From Lachnospiraceae bacterium (GTDB lineage Bacteria > Bacillota > Clostridia > Lachnospirales > Lachnospiraceae), in contig JAAWRC010000001.1 of assembly GCA_022800815.1 (NCBI GenBank), forward strand, positions 124,001 to 188,000: a stretch of DNA of 64,000 nt, read 5' to 3'. The first letter of the stretch is position 1; each line of letters begins with the position of its first letter. The notes below the pieces were generated by a model. It was not told where the DNA came from, made no database searches, and saw only the letters and a program-made list of their open reading frames with translations. Shown here piece after piece: positions 26,265 through 34,237 of the stretch. The translations under genes and the position numbers were made by a program.

Positions 26265-27599
26265 ATGTCAATTAGTGGAATATCAGGCGGCTATGGATAT
26301 GGCTATACTTCTTCGGTGAATAACCTGCTTCAGCTGTCATCTCTTAAAACAACCGCCTCTTACAGTGCGATCAATGCGGTCAGCCGCGTGTCGTCTACCA
26401 ACAAAAACACTTCGGCTTATGCCAGCGTGACCAGCTTCTTAAAGGATTATCAGTCGGAACTGACGGGCCTTGAGGCGGCTGCGGCCAAACTGCAGACCAA
26501 CAAGGACGGCAACGTCTTCACGCAGCTGGAGGCCGGTTCCACGGACGAATCGGTGGCAACGGCCGAGAGAGCCTGGCGTTTAGAGGCCGGCATGGATGTG
26601 GATTTGGACGTACATTCGATTGCGCAGGCCCAGAAGAATGTAAGCGTGGCGAACTACGCTTCTGATCTGGCAGAGGAAGATATGGAGTTTGAGATCGCCG
26701 GACCCGGCGGGAAGCAGACGGTTTCCATCAGCAGCACCAATGCCAATGGGACAAAGAAAACCTACAAGCAGATGTATCAGGAGGCGGCCAAGGCCGTTAA
26801 CGCCAATTCCAAGACGGGCGTCAAAGCGTCCGTGGAGAGCGAGAACGGAAAGGTGTCTCTGGCGCTGACCGGAAAGAACACGGGAGAAGCCAACAGCTTC
26901 ACCGTTTCCGGAAAGACGGGGGCGGCCGCAGGCCTGGAGTATATCGACCGTGCGGCTGCGGATGCCAGCTATACGGTGACGCAGAACGGTTATTCCCAGG
27001 ATTATACTTCATCGACGAACAAAGTAAGCATCGCTTACGGCAGAGTCGACGTGGAGCTCAAGAAAGAGGGAAGCACCAACATTTACTCTGGCGTGGATAC
27101 GGACCGGATCACGGATGCGGTGAAGGATCTGGTGGACAGCTATAATTCCGTCACCAACCTTCTGGAAAGCAATGCGGACCGGGGCAGAGGAACGGCGACC
27201 CATCTCTCCTCATTCCAGAGGGGGATGGCCCATGAAAAGACTCTGGCAGCCCTTGGAATCACGAAGAACAAAGCCGGCGACCTTGTGGTAGACGAGGAGA
27301 AGCTCGTGGAAGCCCTGGAGAAGGATTATGATTTTGTGGTAGATACTCTGGGCGGACAGTTTGGGCTGGCTGAGAATGCGGCGCAGAAGGCCGATCGCGC
27401 TCTTTCCGATTCCGTACAGAGAATCGTGAGCAACGACTTGGGAGGAAACGCTTCCAGTTCTTCCTCTTCCGGCAGTGGTGCGGCAAATTCTGCACAGTCG
27501 GGCAATGCTTACACTCAGTTTGCGAATTTTGTTGCCGGTGGAGCTTACAATCTGGCGAATTATTATGCCGTGGGCATGCTCTTAAATACGATGGCCTAA
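26265..27599 (+). CDS. Second FliD-like (hook-associated protein 2-like) protein
   Basis: A 444-residue secreted-type flagellar protein with no signal peptide. It contains a segment like FliD's N-terminal region (VDLDVHSIAQAQKNVSVANYAS, compare VEQLATAANVQS in FliD) and a FliD-like C-terminal half (VKDLVDSYNSVTNLLE, ALGITKNKAGDLVVDEEKLVEALEKD). It lacks the GLASGLD-type N-terminal helix and the terminal coiled coil of FliD. Instead it begins with Ser/Gly/Tyr-rich sequence and ends with a Ser-rich linker and YTQFANFVAGGAYNLANYYAVGMLLNTMA. The GAAAGGAGG site before ATG 26265 is strong. A minor cap or filament-associated protein is inferred. Confidence 0.75.
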   Translation: MSISGISGGYGYGYTSSVNNLLQLSSLKTTASYSAINAVSRVSSTNKNTSAYASVTSFLKDYQSELTGLEAAAAKLQTNKDGNVFTQLEAGSTDESVATAERAWRLEAGMDVDLDVHSIAQAQKNVSVANYASDLAEEDMEFEIAGPGGKQTVSISSTNANGTKKTYKQMYQEAAKAVNANSKTGVKASVESENGKVSLALTGKNTGEANSFTVSGKTGAAAGLEYIDRAAADASYTVTQNGYSQDYTSSTNKVSIAYGRVDVELKKEGSTNIYSGVDTDRITDAVKDLVDSYNSVTNLLESNADRGRGTATHLSSFQRGMAHEKTLAALGITKNKAGDLVVDEEKLVEALEKDYDFVVDTLGGQFGLAENAAQKADRALSDSVQRIVSNDLGGNASSSSSSGSGAANSAQSGNAYTQFANFVAGGAYNLANYYAVGMLLNTMA

Positions 27600-27630
27600 A
27601 GCCCTGGCAACAGTTTTTTATGACAAGAGA

Positions 27631-27662
27631 GCGGGAGAGGGGTTCCTTTCTCCCGTTTTCCT
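27631..27662 (+). terminator. Terminator after the FliD-like gene
   Basis: CGGGAGA (from 27632) pairs with TCTCCCG (27649-27655) and is followed by TTTTCC. It lies 32 bp after the stop codon and ends the fliD block. Confidence 0.75.
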
Positions 27663-27716
27663 TTCTGTTTTCATTATAAGACTTCTTTCTATGGATAGCT
27701 ACGGGAGAAAACAAAA

Positions 27717-28916
27717 ATGAGTCAGGTTCTGTTTGAAGGGCGTTTGCTGGTCAACATGATCAGTACGCTGCTGCGCAAGGGAGCGCTTCAGGTACGGTAT
27801 GGACGGGTCAATTGGGAGCGCATGTTTCGGACGGCGGATTATCATCGGGTTGCCAATATCGTGTATCTCGGACTTTTGGGAAACGGCGATCTGATACCGG
27901 AGCGCTGGATGGGCCGGTTTTTTGAACGATATCAGGAGGCTTTGATAAACGGGGGAAGCTGTGAGGCTGCCGAGCAGGAAATCCTTGCCCTGTTGGACAT
28001 GGAAAAGATACCTTGCGTGGTTTTGACTTCCGCAACGATACGCGGGCTCTATGAGTTGCCGGAGACGGCGGACATGAGTCCTCTTCGCTTATACCTGAGT
28101 ACGGAAAATTATACCTTGTTAAAGGGTTTTTTGGTAGATCTGGGATATGAAACGATTCAGAGCTACGGAGATTTCGGAGAGCGCATGCACCGGATCTCCG
28201 GGATGAACGTGGACATATATCAGAGACTCCCCTTTAAAACAAAATATTATGAGAAGGGAATGCGGGAGCTTACATTCCGGGCACGGGTTCGGAATGGGGG
28301 AACGAGCGTCCGGATTCTGTATCCGGAGGACCGCATGGTGTTCCGGATGGCTTCCGTGGCTTACCAGTATGTCAATGACGAGATTATGCTTCGGGACATG
28401 CTGGACCTGTTTCTGTATCACAGGGTATGGAGGGAACAGCTCAACCATGACTATGTGAAGAAAAAGCTTCAGGGTTTTCATGTGGACGCTCTGGCGGACA
28501 GACTTCTGCGGCTTTCATACATGTGGTTTGGAGAAAAGGAAGACAAGGAATACATGTATGCTGCCGGAGAGCAGATGGAGGATCTGAGTTCCTTCGATAT
28601 TTTGGAGAATCGGATTTTCAGCAGAGGAGAGCTGGGGAAGGAGAAGGAGACCGATCCGCAGGTTCTTGGTTTGGCCAGGCTTCTGGAGAAAGAGGAAGAG
28701 AAAGAGACCCGGGAGGCGAGAAGGGAAACACGCCGTCAGAGGAAGGAAGAGAAAAAGAAAGCCAGGGGGCGATCCCTGCGCTGGATTTTTCCGGATTATA
28801 AATATATGTCCGGACTGTATCCCACTCTTGAGAAGGCGCCGTTCCTGCTTCCGTTTTATTGGATATCCAGAGGGGTGCGACTTTTGTTCGGTATGATGAA
28901 AAACAAGGACCAATAG
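27717..28916 (+). CDS. Nucleotidyltransferase-fold protein with degenerate active site (PF14907-like)
   Basis: A 399-residue cytoplasmic protein resembling the uncharacterised nucleotidyltransferase family often found near cell-surface or glycan genes. The fold is suggested by ALLDMEKIPCVVLTSATIRGLYELPE, the ISGMNVDIYQRLPF segment and VFRMASVAYQYVNDEIMLRDMLDLFLYHRVW. In active members the first segment contains Lys-Gly and a later G-D-x-D strand. Here Thr104-Ser105 replace KG, and SPLRLYLS (about 121-128) replaces the DxD strand, so catalysis is doubtful. The C-terminal part is a Lys/Arg/Glu-rich helix (about 320-355). It lies between the filament-cap block and csrA. A link to flagellar surface modification is only an inference. 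Confidence 0.7.
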   Translation: MSQVLFEGRLLVNMISTLLRKGALQVRYGRVNWERMFRTADYHRVANIVYLGLLGNGDLIPERWMGRFFERYQEALINGGSCEAAEQEILALLDMEKIPCVVLTSATIRGLYELPETADMSPLRLYLSTENYTLLKGFLVDLGYETIQSYGDFGERMHRISGMNVDIYQRLPFKTKYYEKGMRELTFRARVRNGGTSVRILYPEDRMVFRMASVAYQYVNDEIMLRDMLDLFLYHRVWREQLNHDYVKKKLQGFHVDALADRLLRLSYMWFGEKEDKEYMYAAGEQMEDLSSFDILENRIFSRGELGKEKETDPQVLGLARLLEKEEEKETREARRETRRQRKEEKKKARGRSLRWIFPDYKYMSGLYPTLEKAPFLLPFYWISRGVRLLFGMMKNKDQ

Positions 28917-28942
28917 CCAAAAAGCTATTGGTCCTTGTTTTT
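28899..28942. terminator. Bidirectional terminator between convergent operons
   Basis: A 19-bp perfect inverted repeat (28899-28917 with 28924-28942, loop CAAAAA) has A-rich and T-rich ends, so it can act on both strands. Both convergent genes run into it. Each stop codon lies in one arm, and both proteins end in KNKDQ because the arms encode the same peptide. Confidence 0.95.
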
Positions 28943-29179
28943 GTCAGGTAATAAAATATGAGAGAGCGTATTCTGCAACGAAAGAAGAGAATCCGTAGAT
29001 GGAGCAAGTGCTACCCGGTTGATCTGTTCCGCCTCGGAGAGTTCTTCCCGTAAGATAGAGACATGCTTGGGAGCGTCGATCGCAACCCGCACTCCATCTG
29101 CTGCACAGTCCAAAATGGTGATTCGAATGTCATTCCCTATTAAAAAGCTTTCACTCTTCTTGCGTCGTATTACCAGCAT
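28925..29179 (-). CDS. csrA: Carbon storage regulator CsrA
   Basis: CsrA is a small RNA-binding translational repressor; in Firmicutes it represses flagellin mRNA (hag) and is antagonised by FliW. The conserved core MLVIRRKKSESFLIGNDIRITILDCAADGVRVAIDAPKHVSILREEL begins at the chosen ATG (29179), which has AGGAGG 9 nt upstream. A longer frame upstream is not conserved. At 84 residues it has a C-terminal extension of about 20 residues beyond the usual end. It overlaps the end of fliW by 29 bp, implying coupled translation. Confidence 0.96.
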   Translation of the reverse strand: MLVIRRKKSESFLIGNDIRITILDCAADGVRVAIDAPKHVSILREELSEAEQINRVALAPSTDSLLSLQNTLSHILLPDKNKDQ

Positions 29180-29660
29180 TTGCGGACGCCTCCTCTGCTT
29201 CCATGTCTGCGCTTTCACTGATTACTGAAAAAGAATCGAATCTGTGCCGATAATGATAAGCGGGATCAGAAAGAATCACCTGCATTCCTTTCCGGGTGAC
29301 GGGATCAATCACCAGGGGGCATTTTAAATTAACGGTGCTCTGAAGATATTCTTCCTTTCCGCGTATGTTGCAGATCGAATAGTAAGAAAGCTCATCTGCG
29401 TCCTCGGCATCCAAAAATGACAATTCCGCTTCCGATAAAAGCGGAGCATAATCCGGACAAAAGAGCAAAGGATTAACGATCGCAAAGACAATTTCCGGCT
29501 GCTCCGTGGAGAGCATCAACAAAATCGTGTCATCTCCTTCCGTGAGACACAGAAGGAGATAACGCTTCAGATTTGGAAAACCAAAAATCCCGTCAGGGAA
29601 CGTGATTAAATCTCTCTCTTCGTATTCAATTTCTCCATATGAATCGGTCTGAATGATCAT
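29151..29660 (-). CDS. fliW: Flagellar assembly factor FliW
   Basis: FliW binds flagellin and CsrA in a partner-switching loop that senses cytoplasmic flagellin. The sequence MIIQTDSYGEIEYEERDLITFPDGIFGFPNLKRYLLL matches the family opening, and PLVIDPVTRKGMQVILSD matches the conserved C-terminal strand. A GTG at 29672 would start four residues earlier but lies too close to its AGGAG site, so ATG 29660 is preferred. The acidic tail (ADMEAEEASANAGNTTQEE) is longer than usual. The fliW-csrA overlap is standard. Confidence 0.96.
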   Translation of the reverse strand: MIIQTDSYGEIEYEERDLITFPDGIFGFPNLKRYLLLCLTEGDDTILLMLSTEQPEIVFAIVNPLLFCPDYAPLLSEAELSFLDAEDADELSYYSICNIRGKEEYLQSTVNLKCPLVIDPVTRKGMQVILSDPAYHYRHRFDSFSVISESADMEAEEASANAGNTTQEE

Positions 29661-29676
29661 AGTAATGGGCACGCTC

Positions 29677-30264
29677 CTAAGCCAATAAGTTCATAAAGCC
29701 GTCGTCATTGAATTTTTCAGGCGGCACGTAATTGTGTCCACCCAGATACTCAAAGTGGATTTCCGGCCGCTGTGTCATGACCGTCATGGTAAGGGGCGGC
29801 AGAAACGCAACATCACCCTTTGCGACTTTGAATTCAAAGGCACCCCGCTCCATCGTGTAGGCGGAACTGCTCTCCGCACTGACGGCTGCCGCCTGAACAT
29901 CGCTGGAAGTCACCGCACCGGATGTGGAAGACGATATGACGTTCTCGCCGGAGACCATTTCGCTGCCGGATGTGTTTGTCGAAGCCTGATTGTCGACACT
30001 GGCTGCGGCAGAATCCTGAGAAGAGGGAGCCGTGGAATGTTGAGACGACTGAGTGGAAAAAGTACGATTGATTTCATTCACAAAGTCGTAACCGGCATCG
30101 GCAATCGCCCCTCCGGAAGAATGCTGTGATTTGAAAGCTCTCATACGGGCAATGGCCTTTCTGCGCTCCAGATCAACAGAATCCGAGGAGACCAGACGGG
30201 CATTCTGCGAGATACGAACAGACCGATAGGGAGTAGTCGTAACTCTTAAAAGCTGTCCTGTCAT
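29677..30264 (-). CDS. DUF6470 flagellar-operon protein (YviE-like)
   Basis: A 195-residue protein between flgL and fliW, the position of yviE in Bacillus. The N-terminal part (QLLRVTTTPYRSVRISQNARL...ERRKAIARMRAF) and C-terminal strands (VAFLPPLTMTVMTQRPEIHFEYLGGHNYVPPEKF) resemble DUF6470. The middle is a Ser/Thr/Gln/Ala-rich linker of about 65 residues. Function is unknown. Start ATG follows AAAGGAGGT. Confidence 0.8.
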   Translation of the reverse strand: MTGQLLRVTTTPYRSVRISQNARLVSSDSVDLERRKAIARMRAFKSQHSSGGAIADAGYDFVNEINRTFSTQSSQHSTAPSSQDSAAASVDNQASTNTSGSEMVSGENVISSSTSGAVTSSDVQAAAVSAESSSAYTMERGAFEFKVAKGDVAFLPPLTMTVMTQRPEIHFEYLGGHNYVPPEKFNDDGFMNLLA

Positions 30265-30298
30265 AGGAATACCTCCTTTCCTAAAAAATATGCATCAC

Positions 30299-31498
30299 TT
30301 AACGTATAAAATCGAACAGAGACATACCCATGATGTTGGAACTCACCTTCAAGGCGGCTGTGTAAGAACGGTTATAGGCGTACATCTCCATGATGGCCTC
30401 ATAAGGGTCGGCACCCAGCTTTTCCTTATACTGGGTTTCCAGATTCAGCTTGTCGTCCTCCAGCCTGGTGAGTGTGATATCGAGCTGGCTGGACTTGTTG
30501 CCCAAGATGCTGTAGACCTTGCCCAGCTTGTCGGAAGTGGTCTGGGCCTGGTCGAGAATGCCGCCCATTTTTTTCAGGAATTCCTCTTTGTTGATGGACG
30601 TCTCCCCACCGGCGACTGTGTCGGGCGTTGTATCGACGGTACGGTCATTATCCAGGTAAGCCATGTACTTGTTCATGGTAATGATACCCTGGCCGAGAAC
30701 CCCGATGGCACTGTTTGCAAGAGCCTTTTCGATATCTGCCGTACTGTAATTATGGGTGGCCATGGCATCGGAGGTGATGTCAGTCAGAACGTTCAGTCCT
30801 CCGGTATAGGTGTCGATCAGGGTCTTCGTGTCGTGGACGGAGCCGTAACCGATATCCACCCGGCCCTGCTCCTTCATGGCTTTCTGGAGCTTGTCATCGT
30901 TGCCACTGATCAGTTTGAAGGTGAACTCCCCGTTCTCCTCCTTCATCTGGAACTGAAATTCCTCGGTGGTGCTCTCCCCTGCAAACCTGTGGCTGTAGGT
31001 CAAAAGCATCTCGTTGTTCGTGGTGTCATAGGACAGGGAAAAAGGCGTGGTGGACAAGTCATTGCCACCGAACACGTAAAAGCTCTCATACTTGGAGTTC
31101 AGGTTATTGACCATGGATTGCTGTTTCTGAATCAGATCGTCCCGAACCGTTCCCACCGTTGTGGAAATTTCATTGTTGGGGGCGTTTATGATGTAGGAAA
31201 TCCGGTTGGCGGCATTGTCCTGCCCGGTGGCCAGGGTGCTCTGGATGGTACGGATCCCCTGCTCCTGCTGGTAAAGACGGTTGTCGATATCGGTCAGAAG
31301 CTGTTTTTTGCTTAAGACGTCCTGATAATCCGTGTCCATCCGCTGGCCCGAGTAATAGGCCAGAGGATTGTCGGCTCCGGATTCGTAAGCCTTGCCGCTG
31401 GAGATTTTGTTCATACTTTTATTTAACTGACTGTGCACATCATTCACGGCAGAGGTATACTGTCTGTAAATGGATGTGTTTGTGACGCGCATTGCCAT
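30299..31498 (-). CDS. flgL: Hook-filament junction protein FlgL (HAP3)
   Basis: FlgL forms the second junction ring between hook and filament. The N-terminal flagellin-like helix MRVTNTSIYRQYTSAVNDVHSQLNKSMNKISSGKAYESGADNPLAYYSGQRM carries the L-N-K-x-x-x-x-I-S-S-G motif, and the C-terminal helix ends with EMYAYNRSYTAALKVSSNIMGMSLFDFIR. At 399 residues it is longer than the usual 300 or so, with extra D2 sequence. It follows flgK by 30 bp in the minus-strand operon. Confidence 0.94.
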   Translation of the reverse strand: MAMRVTNTSIYRQYTSAVNDVHSQLNKSMNKISSGKAYESGADNPLAYYSGQRMDTDYQDVLSKKQLLTDIDNRLYQQEQGIRTIQSTLATGQDNAANRISYIINAPNNEISTTVGTVRDDLIQKQQSMVNNLNSKYESFYVFGGNDLSTTPFSLSYDTTNNEMLLTYSHRFAGESTTEEFQFQMKEENGEFTFKLISGNDDKLQKAMKEQGRVDIGYGSVHDTKTLIDTYTGGLNVLTDITSDAMATHNYSTADIEKALANSAIGVLGQGIITMNKYMAYLDNDRTVDTTPDTVAGGETSINKEEFLKKMGGILDQAQTTSDKLGKVYSILGNKSSQLDITLTRLEDDKLNLETQYKEKLGADPYEAIMEMYAYNRSYTAALKVSSNIMGMSLFDFIR

Positions 31499-31528
31499 AG
31501 TGTTGCTCCTTTCCGCCGGTCTTATGCG

Positions 31529-33226
31529 TTACCTGCCTACGAGGCCGGTATTGTTGATCAAGGTATTCAGTGCTTCGTCCAAAGCCGTCATGAGACGGGA
31601 GGCGGCATTGTATGCGGCCTGATAGGTCATCATGTTGGAAGCTTCCTCGTCCAGGCTGACTCCGGAAATGGAATCCCTGGAATTCTGAATGCCGTTTAAT
31701 ATGGTCACGTTGTTCTTCAGGGAAGCCTGATTATGTGAGGAATCGGTGGCCAGCACGGTGGACACGTTGCTGATATAACCGGCAAAAGTCTTATTGGCCA
31801 GGTTGGCGCTGTCATAGGGGGGATCCCCGGCACCGTTGTAAACCGTGGACATGGCCCGCAGCATGGCGAGGGCGGTGTCATTGGCATTGTTCTGGTCATT
31901 GGGACCGGAAAACCCTTTTCCCAGTGACACCGAGCCGTCCGTCCAGGCGGAGTTGATACCGATGTTGGCGGCCGTGATGTCGTCTGCGGGATTTGCGCCT
32001 GCCGCCGCCTGCCTGTTGACCATCAGATAAGCGTCAGTGTCGCCGTAGCTGCCCTTGATGTTCAGCTCGTTCATCACCTTGGCGAAGCTCTGGGCCAGGT
32101 TATCCAGGTGATTGATGTAGTACTGATAGCCGTGGGTCTCCGCCAGGTCGATTTTCTGTACGTCGGTAGAGCTCTCGCCGCTCAGCATGTCGAGACTGGA
32201 CTGGATGGAGCCTCCGTTGAACTGGTTGACCTTGTTCGTGGGATCGTCGCTGCCGCCGATTATGATGGAAGCCCCGGCATCGGCGGAAGCGGCGGCGCTG
32301 GTAAACTGCGCCGTCACGTTCAGATAGTTGGTCCCGGCGGCACCGGTGGCATCGGGAATGATATCCAGTTTGCCGTAGTTTTGATCCGCAGAACCGTCGG
32401 TACCACTGATCAGGGTCAGAGACTTGCGGTCGGTTCCGTTCTCATAATAGATCATGTCGACGTAGAGATCGTCCGGCCAGTCCTTGTCGTCCTTGTGAGC
32501 TTCGTCCTTACTGTAACGAACCTCGATGGGAACGTAGCTGGACAGTTCATCCAGAAGAACGTTTCTCTCGTCCATGAGCTCCAGGCTCGGCTGTCCGAAA
32601 ACCTGGTTGTGTTTGATCTGGCGGTTCAGTTCGCCGATCTGTTTCAAAATATCGTTTACGGTCTGTTCGGCACCGTTCTGGTTGGTCCCTTCGCCGTCCA
32701 GCCGTTCAAATTCCTGCTTTTTGGCCTCGTCGATCTTCTGAGCCGAGAGGTTCAAGAGGTTGGTCAGCTCCTGCATGCGAAGCCGGAGTTCGCTCTCGAA
32801 AACCCCGTCATTGACCTTGGCCGGATCGTGGGCGAGGTTCAGGGTGTTCTGGATGTTGTCAAAGGCCTGACGGATCCCGGCGATGTTGCTTTCGTCCAGG
32901 AACCGGGACAGGGAATCCAGGGAAGTCTGCATGGCGTCCGTGTAACCGGACTTCTCCATCTGGGAGCGGTACTGAGCGTCCAGAAATGGATCGCGGACCT
33001 GAGTGACCTTATCCATGGAAACGCCGTAGCCAACCATGATCTCCGTACCGTTCATATAATGGGAGATCGGGTTGGTGTAATTGAGGCTGGAGGTCTCCAG
33101 CTTCTGGCGGGTATAGCCCACCGTGTTCATGTTTGAAAGATTCTGGCCAGTGATGTCCAGCCGTTTCTGATTGGCCTGCAAGGCCGAAAGCGCCGTGGTA
33201 AATCCGGCGAAGGTAGCTCGTACCAT
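31529..33226 (-). CDS. flgK: Hook-filament junction protein FlgK (HAP1)
   Basis: FlgK is the first junction protein on the hook. The start is placed at ATG 33226 (MVRATFAGFTTALSALQANQKRLDITGQNLSNMNTVGYTRQ), preceded by AGGAGG; a longer open frame running back to 33427 lies inside flgN and is not conserved. The protein has 565 residues, with the N-terminal rod-type motif and C-terminal VSLDEEASNMMTYQAAYNAASRLMTALDEALNTLINNTGLVGR, both typical. It is in the expected flgM-flgN-flgK-flgL order. Confidence 0.96.
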   Translation of the reverse strand: MVRATFAGFTTALSALQANQKRLDITGQNLSNMNTVGYTRQKLETSSLNYTNPISHYMNGTEIMVGYGVSMDKVTQVRDPFLDAQYRSQMEKSGYTDAMQTSLDSLSRFLDESNIAGIRQAFDNIQNTLNLAHDPAKVNDGVFESELRLRMQELTNLLNLSAQKIDEAKKQEFERLDGEGTNQNGAEQTVNDILKQIGELNRQIKHNQVFGQPSLELMDERNVLLDELSSYVPIEVRYSKDEAHKDDKDWPDDLYVDMIYYENGTDRKSLTLISGTDGSADQNYGKLDIIPDATGAAGTNYLNVTAQFTSAAASADAGASIIIGGSDDPTNKVNQFNGGSIQSSLDMLSGESSTDVQKIDLAETHGYQYYINHLDNLAQSFAKVMNELNIKGSYGDTDAYLMVNRQAAAGANPADDITAANIGINSAWTDGSVSLGKGFSGPNDQNNANDTALAMLRAMSTVYNGAGDPPYDSANLANKTFAGYISNVSTVLATDSSHNQASLKNNVTILNGIQNSRDSISGVSLDEEASNMMTYQAAYNAASRLMTALDEALNTLINNTGLVGR

Positions 33227-33242
33227 AGTCTTTTTCCTCCTG

Positions 33243-33710
33243 TTACACGTAGCGGTCATGAAAATGGGAAGGGCCGTTTGTCTCCGGAAGGACGCTTCTG
33301 TTTGCGCCGAGAATGTGTTCGAATTCCCGTAAACGCACAGAGATGATGCGGCTGGATGACTCCTCCGCATCGGCCAGTTCCTTAAGCTGGTTTTCCATCT
33401 GCGAGAACAACGGAAGGAGCGCGGCACGCTCGCCTTCCTCTGCCGATTCTAAAATCTGACGGAACGTGAAGTCCTTCCATCCCAGGTCGGCGGCCATGCG
33501 GCTTCTCTGCTGCTCCAGCCCCCGAAGCCTGAGGAGCAATGCCTGTTCTTCCTTTAAAAAGGAATCCATCTTTCCGTGCTCCCCGGCAGAGGCGGTCTCC
33601 GCCTTGGCGTTTTCCGCTTTTGTGAGCTGCGAGAGAATCGCACACAACTCCTCCAGAGTGTGGGCAAAGGAATGAAGAAGTTCTGCCCGGTCTTCCTTAT
33701 TGTAAACCAT
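33243..33710 (-). CDS. flgN: Export chaperone FlgN for FlgK/FlgL
   Basis: A 155-residue helical protein (MVYNKEDRAELLHSFAHTLEELCAILSQLTKAENAKAE...) located between flgM and flgK, where FlgN (YvyG) is found. Helical heptads and LKEEQALLLRLRGLEQQRSRMAADLG match the FlgN family pattern (L-L-x-x-E-x-x-L-L-x-x-L-R-x-L-E). It keeps FlgK and FlgL export-competent. It ends 16 bp before the flgK start. Confidence 0.9.
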   Translation of the reverse strand: MVYNKEDRAELLHSFAHTLEELCAILSQLTKAENAKAETASAGEHGKMDSFLKEEQALLLRLRGLEQQRSRMAADLGWKDFTFRQILESAEEGERAALLPLFSQMENQLKELADAEESSSRIISVRLREFEHILGANRSVLPETNGPSHFHDRYV

Positions 33711-33745
33711 CCTGTGATGCCTCCTGACTCATCTGCTGCGGACGA

Positions 33746-34060
33746 TCAATAACAAAGCATGCGTCTGGCGATCTGTCCGGCATCCGGTGTATAGGTTCCG
33801 GCTTCCGCCTGACGGCGAAGCTCCGCCACCCGCGCATCATCTGCCGCAGGGGAGGAAACCTCCTTTGCCGTTTCTTTGGCCAAAAGCCTGGCAAATTGTT
33901 TCGTGTCCGATGGATACTGCGTCTTGTGAAGCGTCAGTTTGTCGTAGCTGCCGACGCTTTCCGTCGTCTGCCGTTTTACCGGCTCCGTCACGGAGGAGGC
34001 TGTACGGTAGTAGGAATAATCTCTCCCGACCATACTAGTTCCATATAATTTCACATTCAT
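33746..34060 (-). CDS. flgM: Anti-sigma-28 factor FlgM
   Basis: FlgM binds FliA until it is exported after hook completion. The 104-residue protein has a disordered N-terminal part and the typical C-terminal sigma-binding helix region (VAELRRQAEAGTYTPDAGQIARRML). ATG 34060 is preferred to the GTG one codon upstream because AGGAGGG lies 7 nt before it. It is the first gene of the minus-strand operon, under a sigma-28-type promoter, which would give a negative feedback loop on FliA. Confidence 0.93.
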   Translation of the reverse strand: MNVKLYGTSMVGRDYSYYRTASSVTEPVKRQTTESVGSYDKLTLHKTQYPSDTKQFARLLAKETAKEVSSPAADDARVAELRRQAEAGTYTPDAGQIARRMLCY

Positions 34061-34117
34061 CACATTGCCCTCCTTTCAATGCAGCCTGATTACGGCATGT
34101 GACTGTATTTATATAAT

Positions 34118-34144
34118 TTATCGGCGTTTTTTCTTACAACATAA
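34118..34144 (-). promoter_or_regulatory. Sigma-28-type promoter of the flgM operon
   Basis: On the minus strand GCCGATAA (34125 to 34118) is preceded by 15 bp and TTAT (34144 to 34141). Its layout equals the fliD promoter, including CTTATG-N13-CGCCGATA. The flgM ATG is about 55 bp downstream. Confidence 0.82.
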
Positions 34145-34169
34145 GTCGGGACAAAAAATGTTTTAACGT

Positions 34170-34196
34170 TTATAAAAAAAGAAAAACTGTCGATAT
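34170..34196 (+). promoter_or_regulatory. Divergent sigma-28-type promoter of the second FliK-FlhX pair
   Basis: TTAT at 34170-34173, 15 bp, then GTCGATAT at 34189-34196: one base away from the consensus GCCGATAT, with spacing identical to the two other candidates. It lies back to back with the flgM promoter in a 177-bp AT-rich gap. Confidence 0.7.
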
Positions 34197-34237
34197 ATAT
34201 TATTGATATTGTAATTTTTTGCTTTTATGGAGGTAGC

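Noticed and set aside
29246-29253. GCCGATAA on the plus strand inside fliW
   Set aside because: It matches the sigma-28 -10 box, but the -35 position reads GAAA and it lies within the coding sequence of a minus-strand gene with no downstream plus-strand gene.
33227-33427. N-terminal extension of FlgK
   Set aside because: The extension lies inside flgN, uses another frame and lacks conserved sequence; the known FlgK N-terminus starts at 33226 with AGGAGG upstream.
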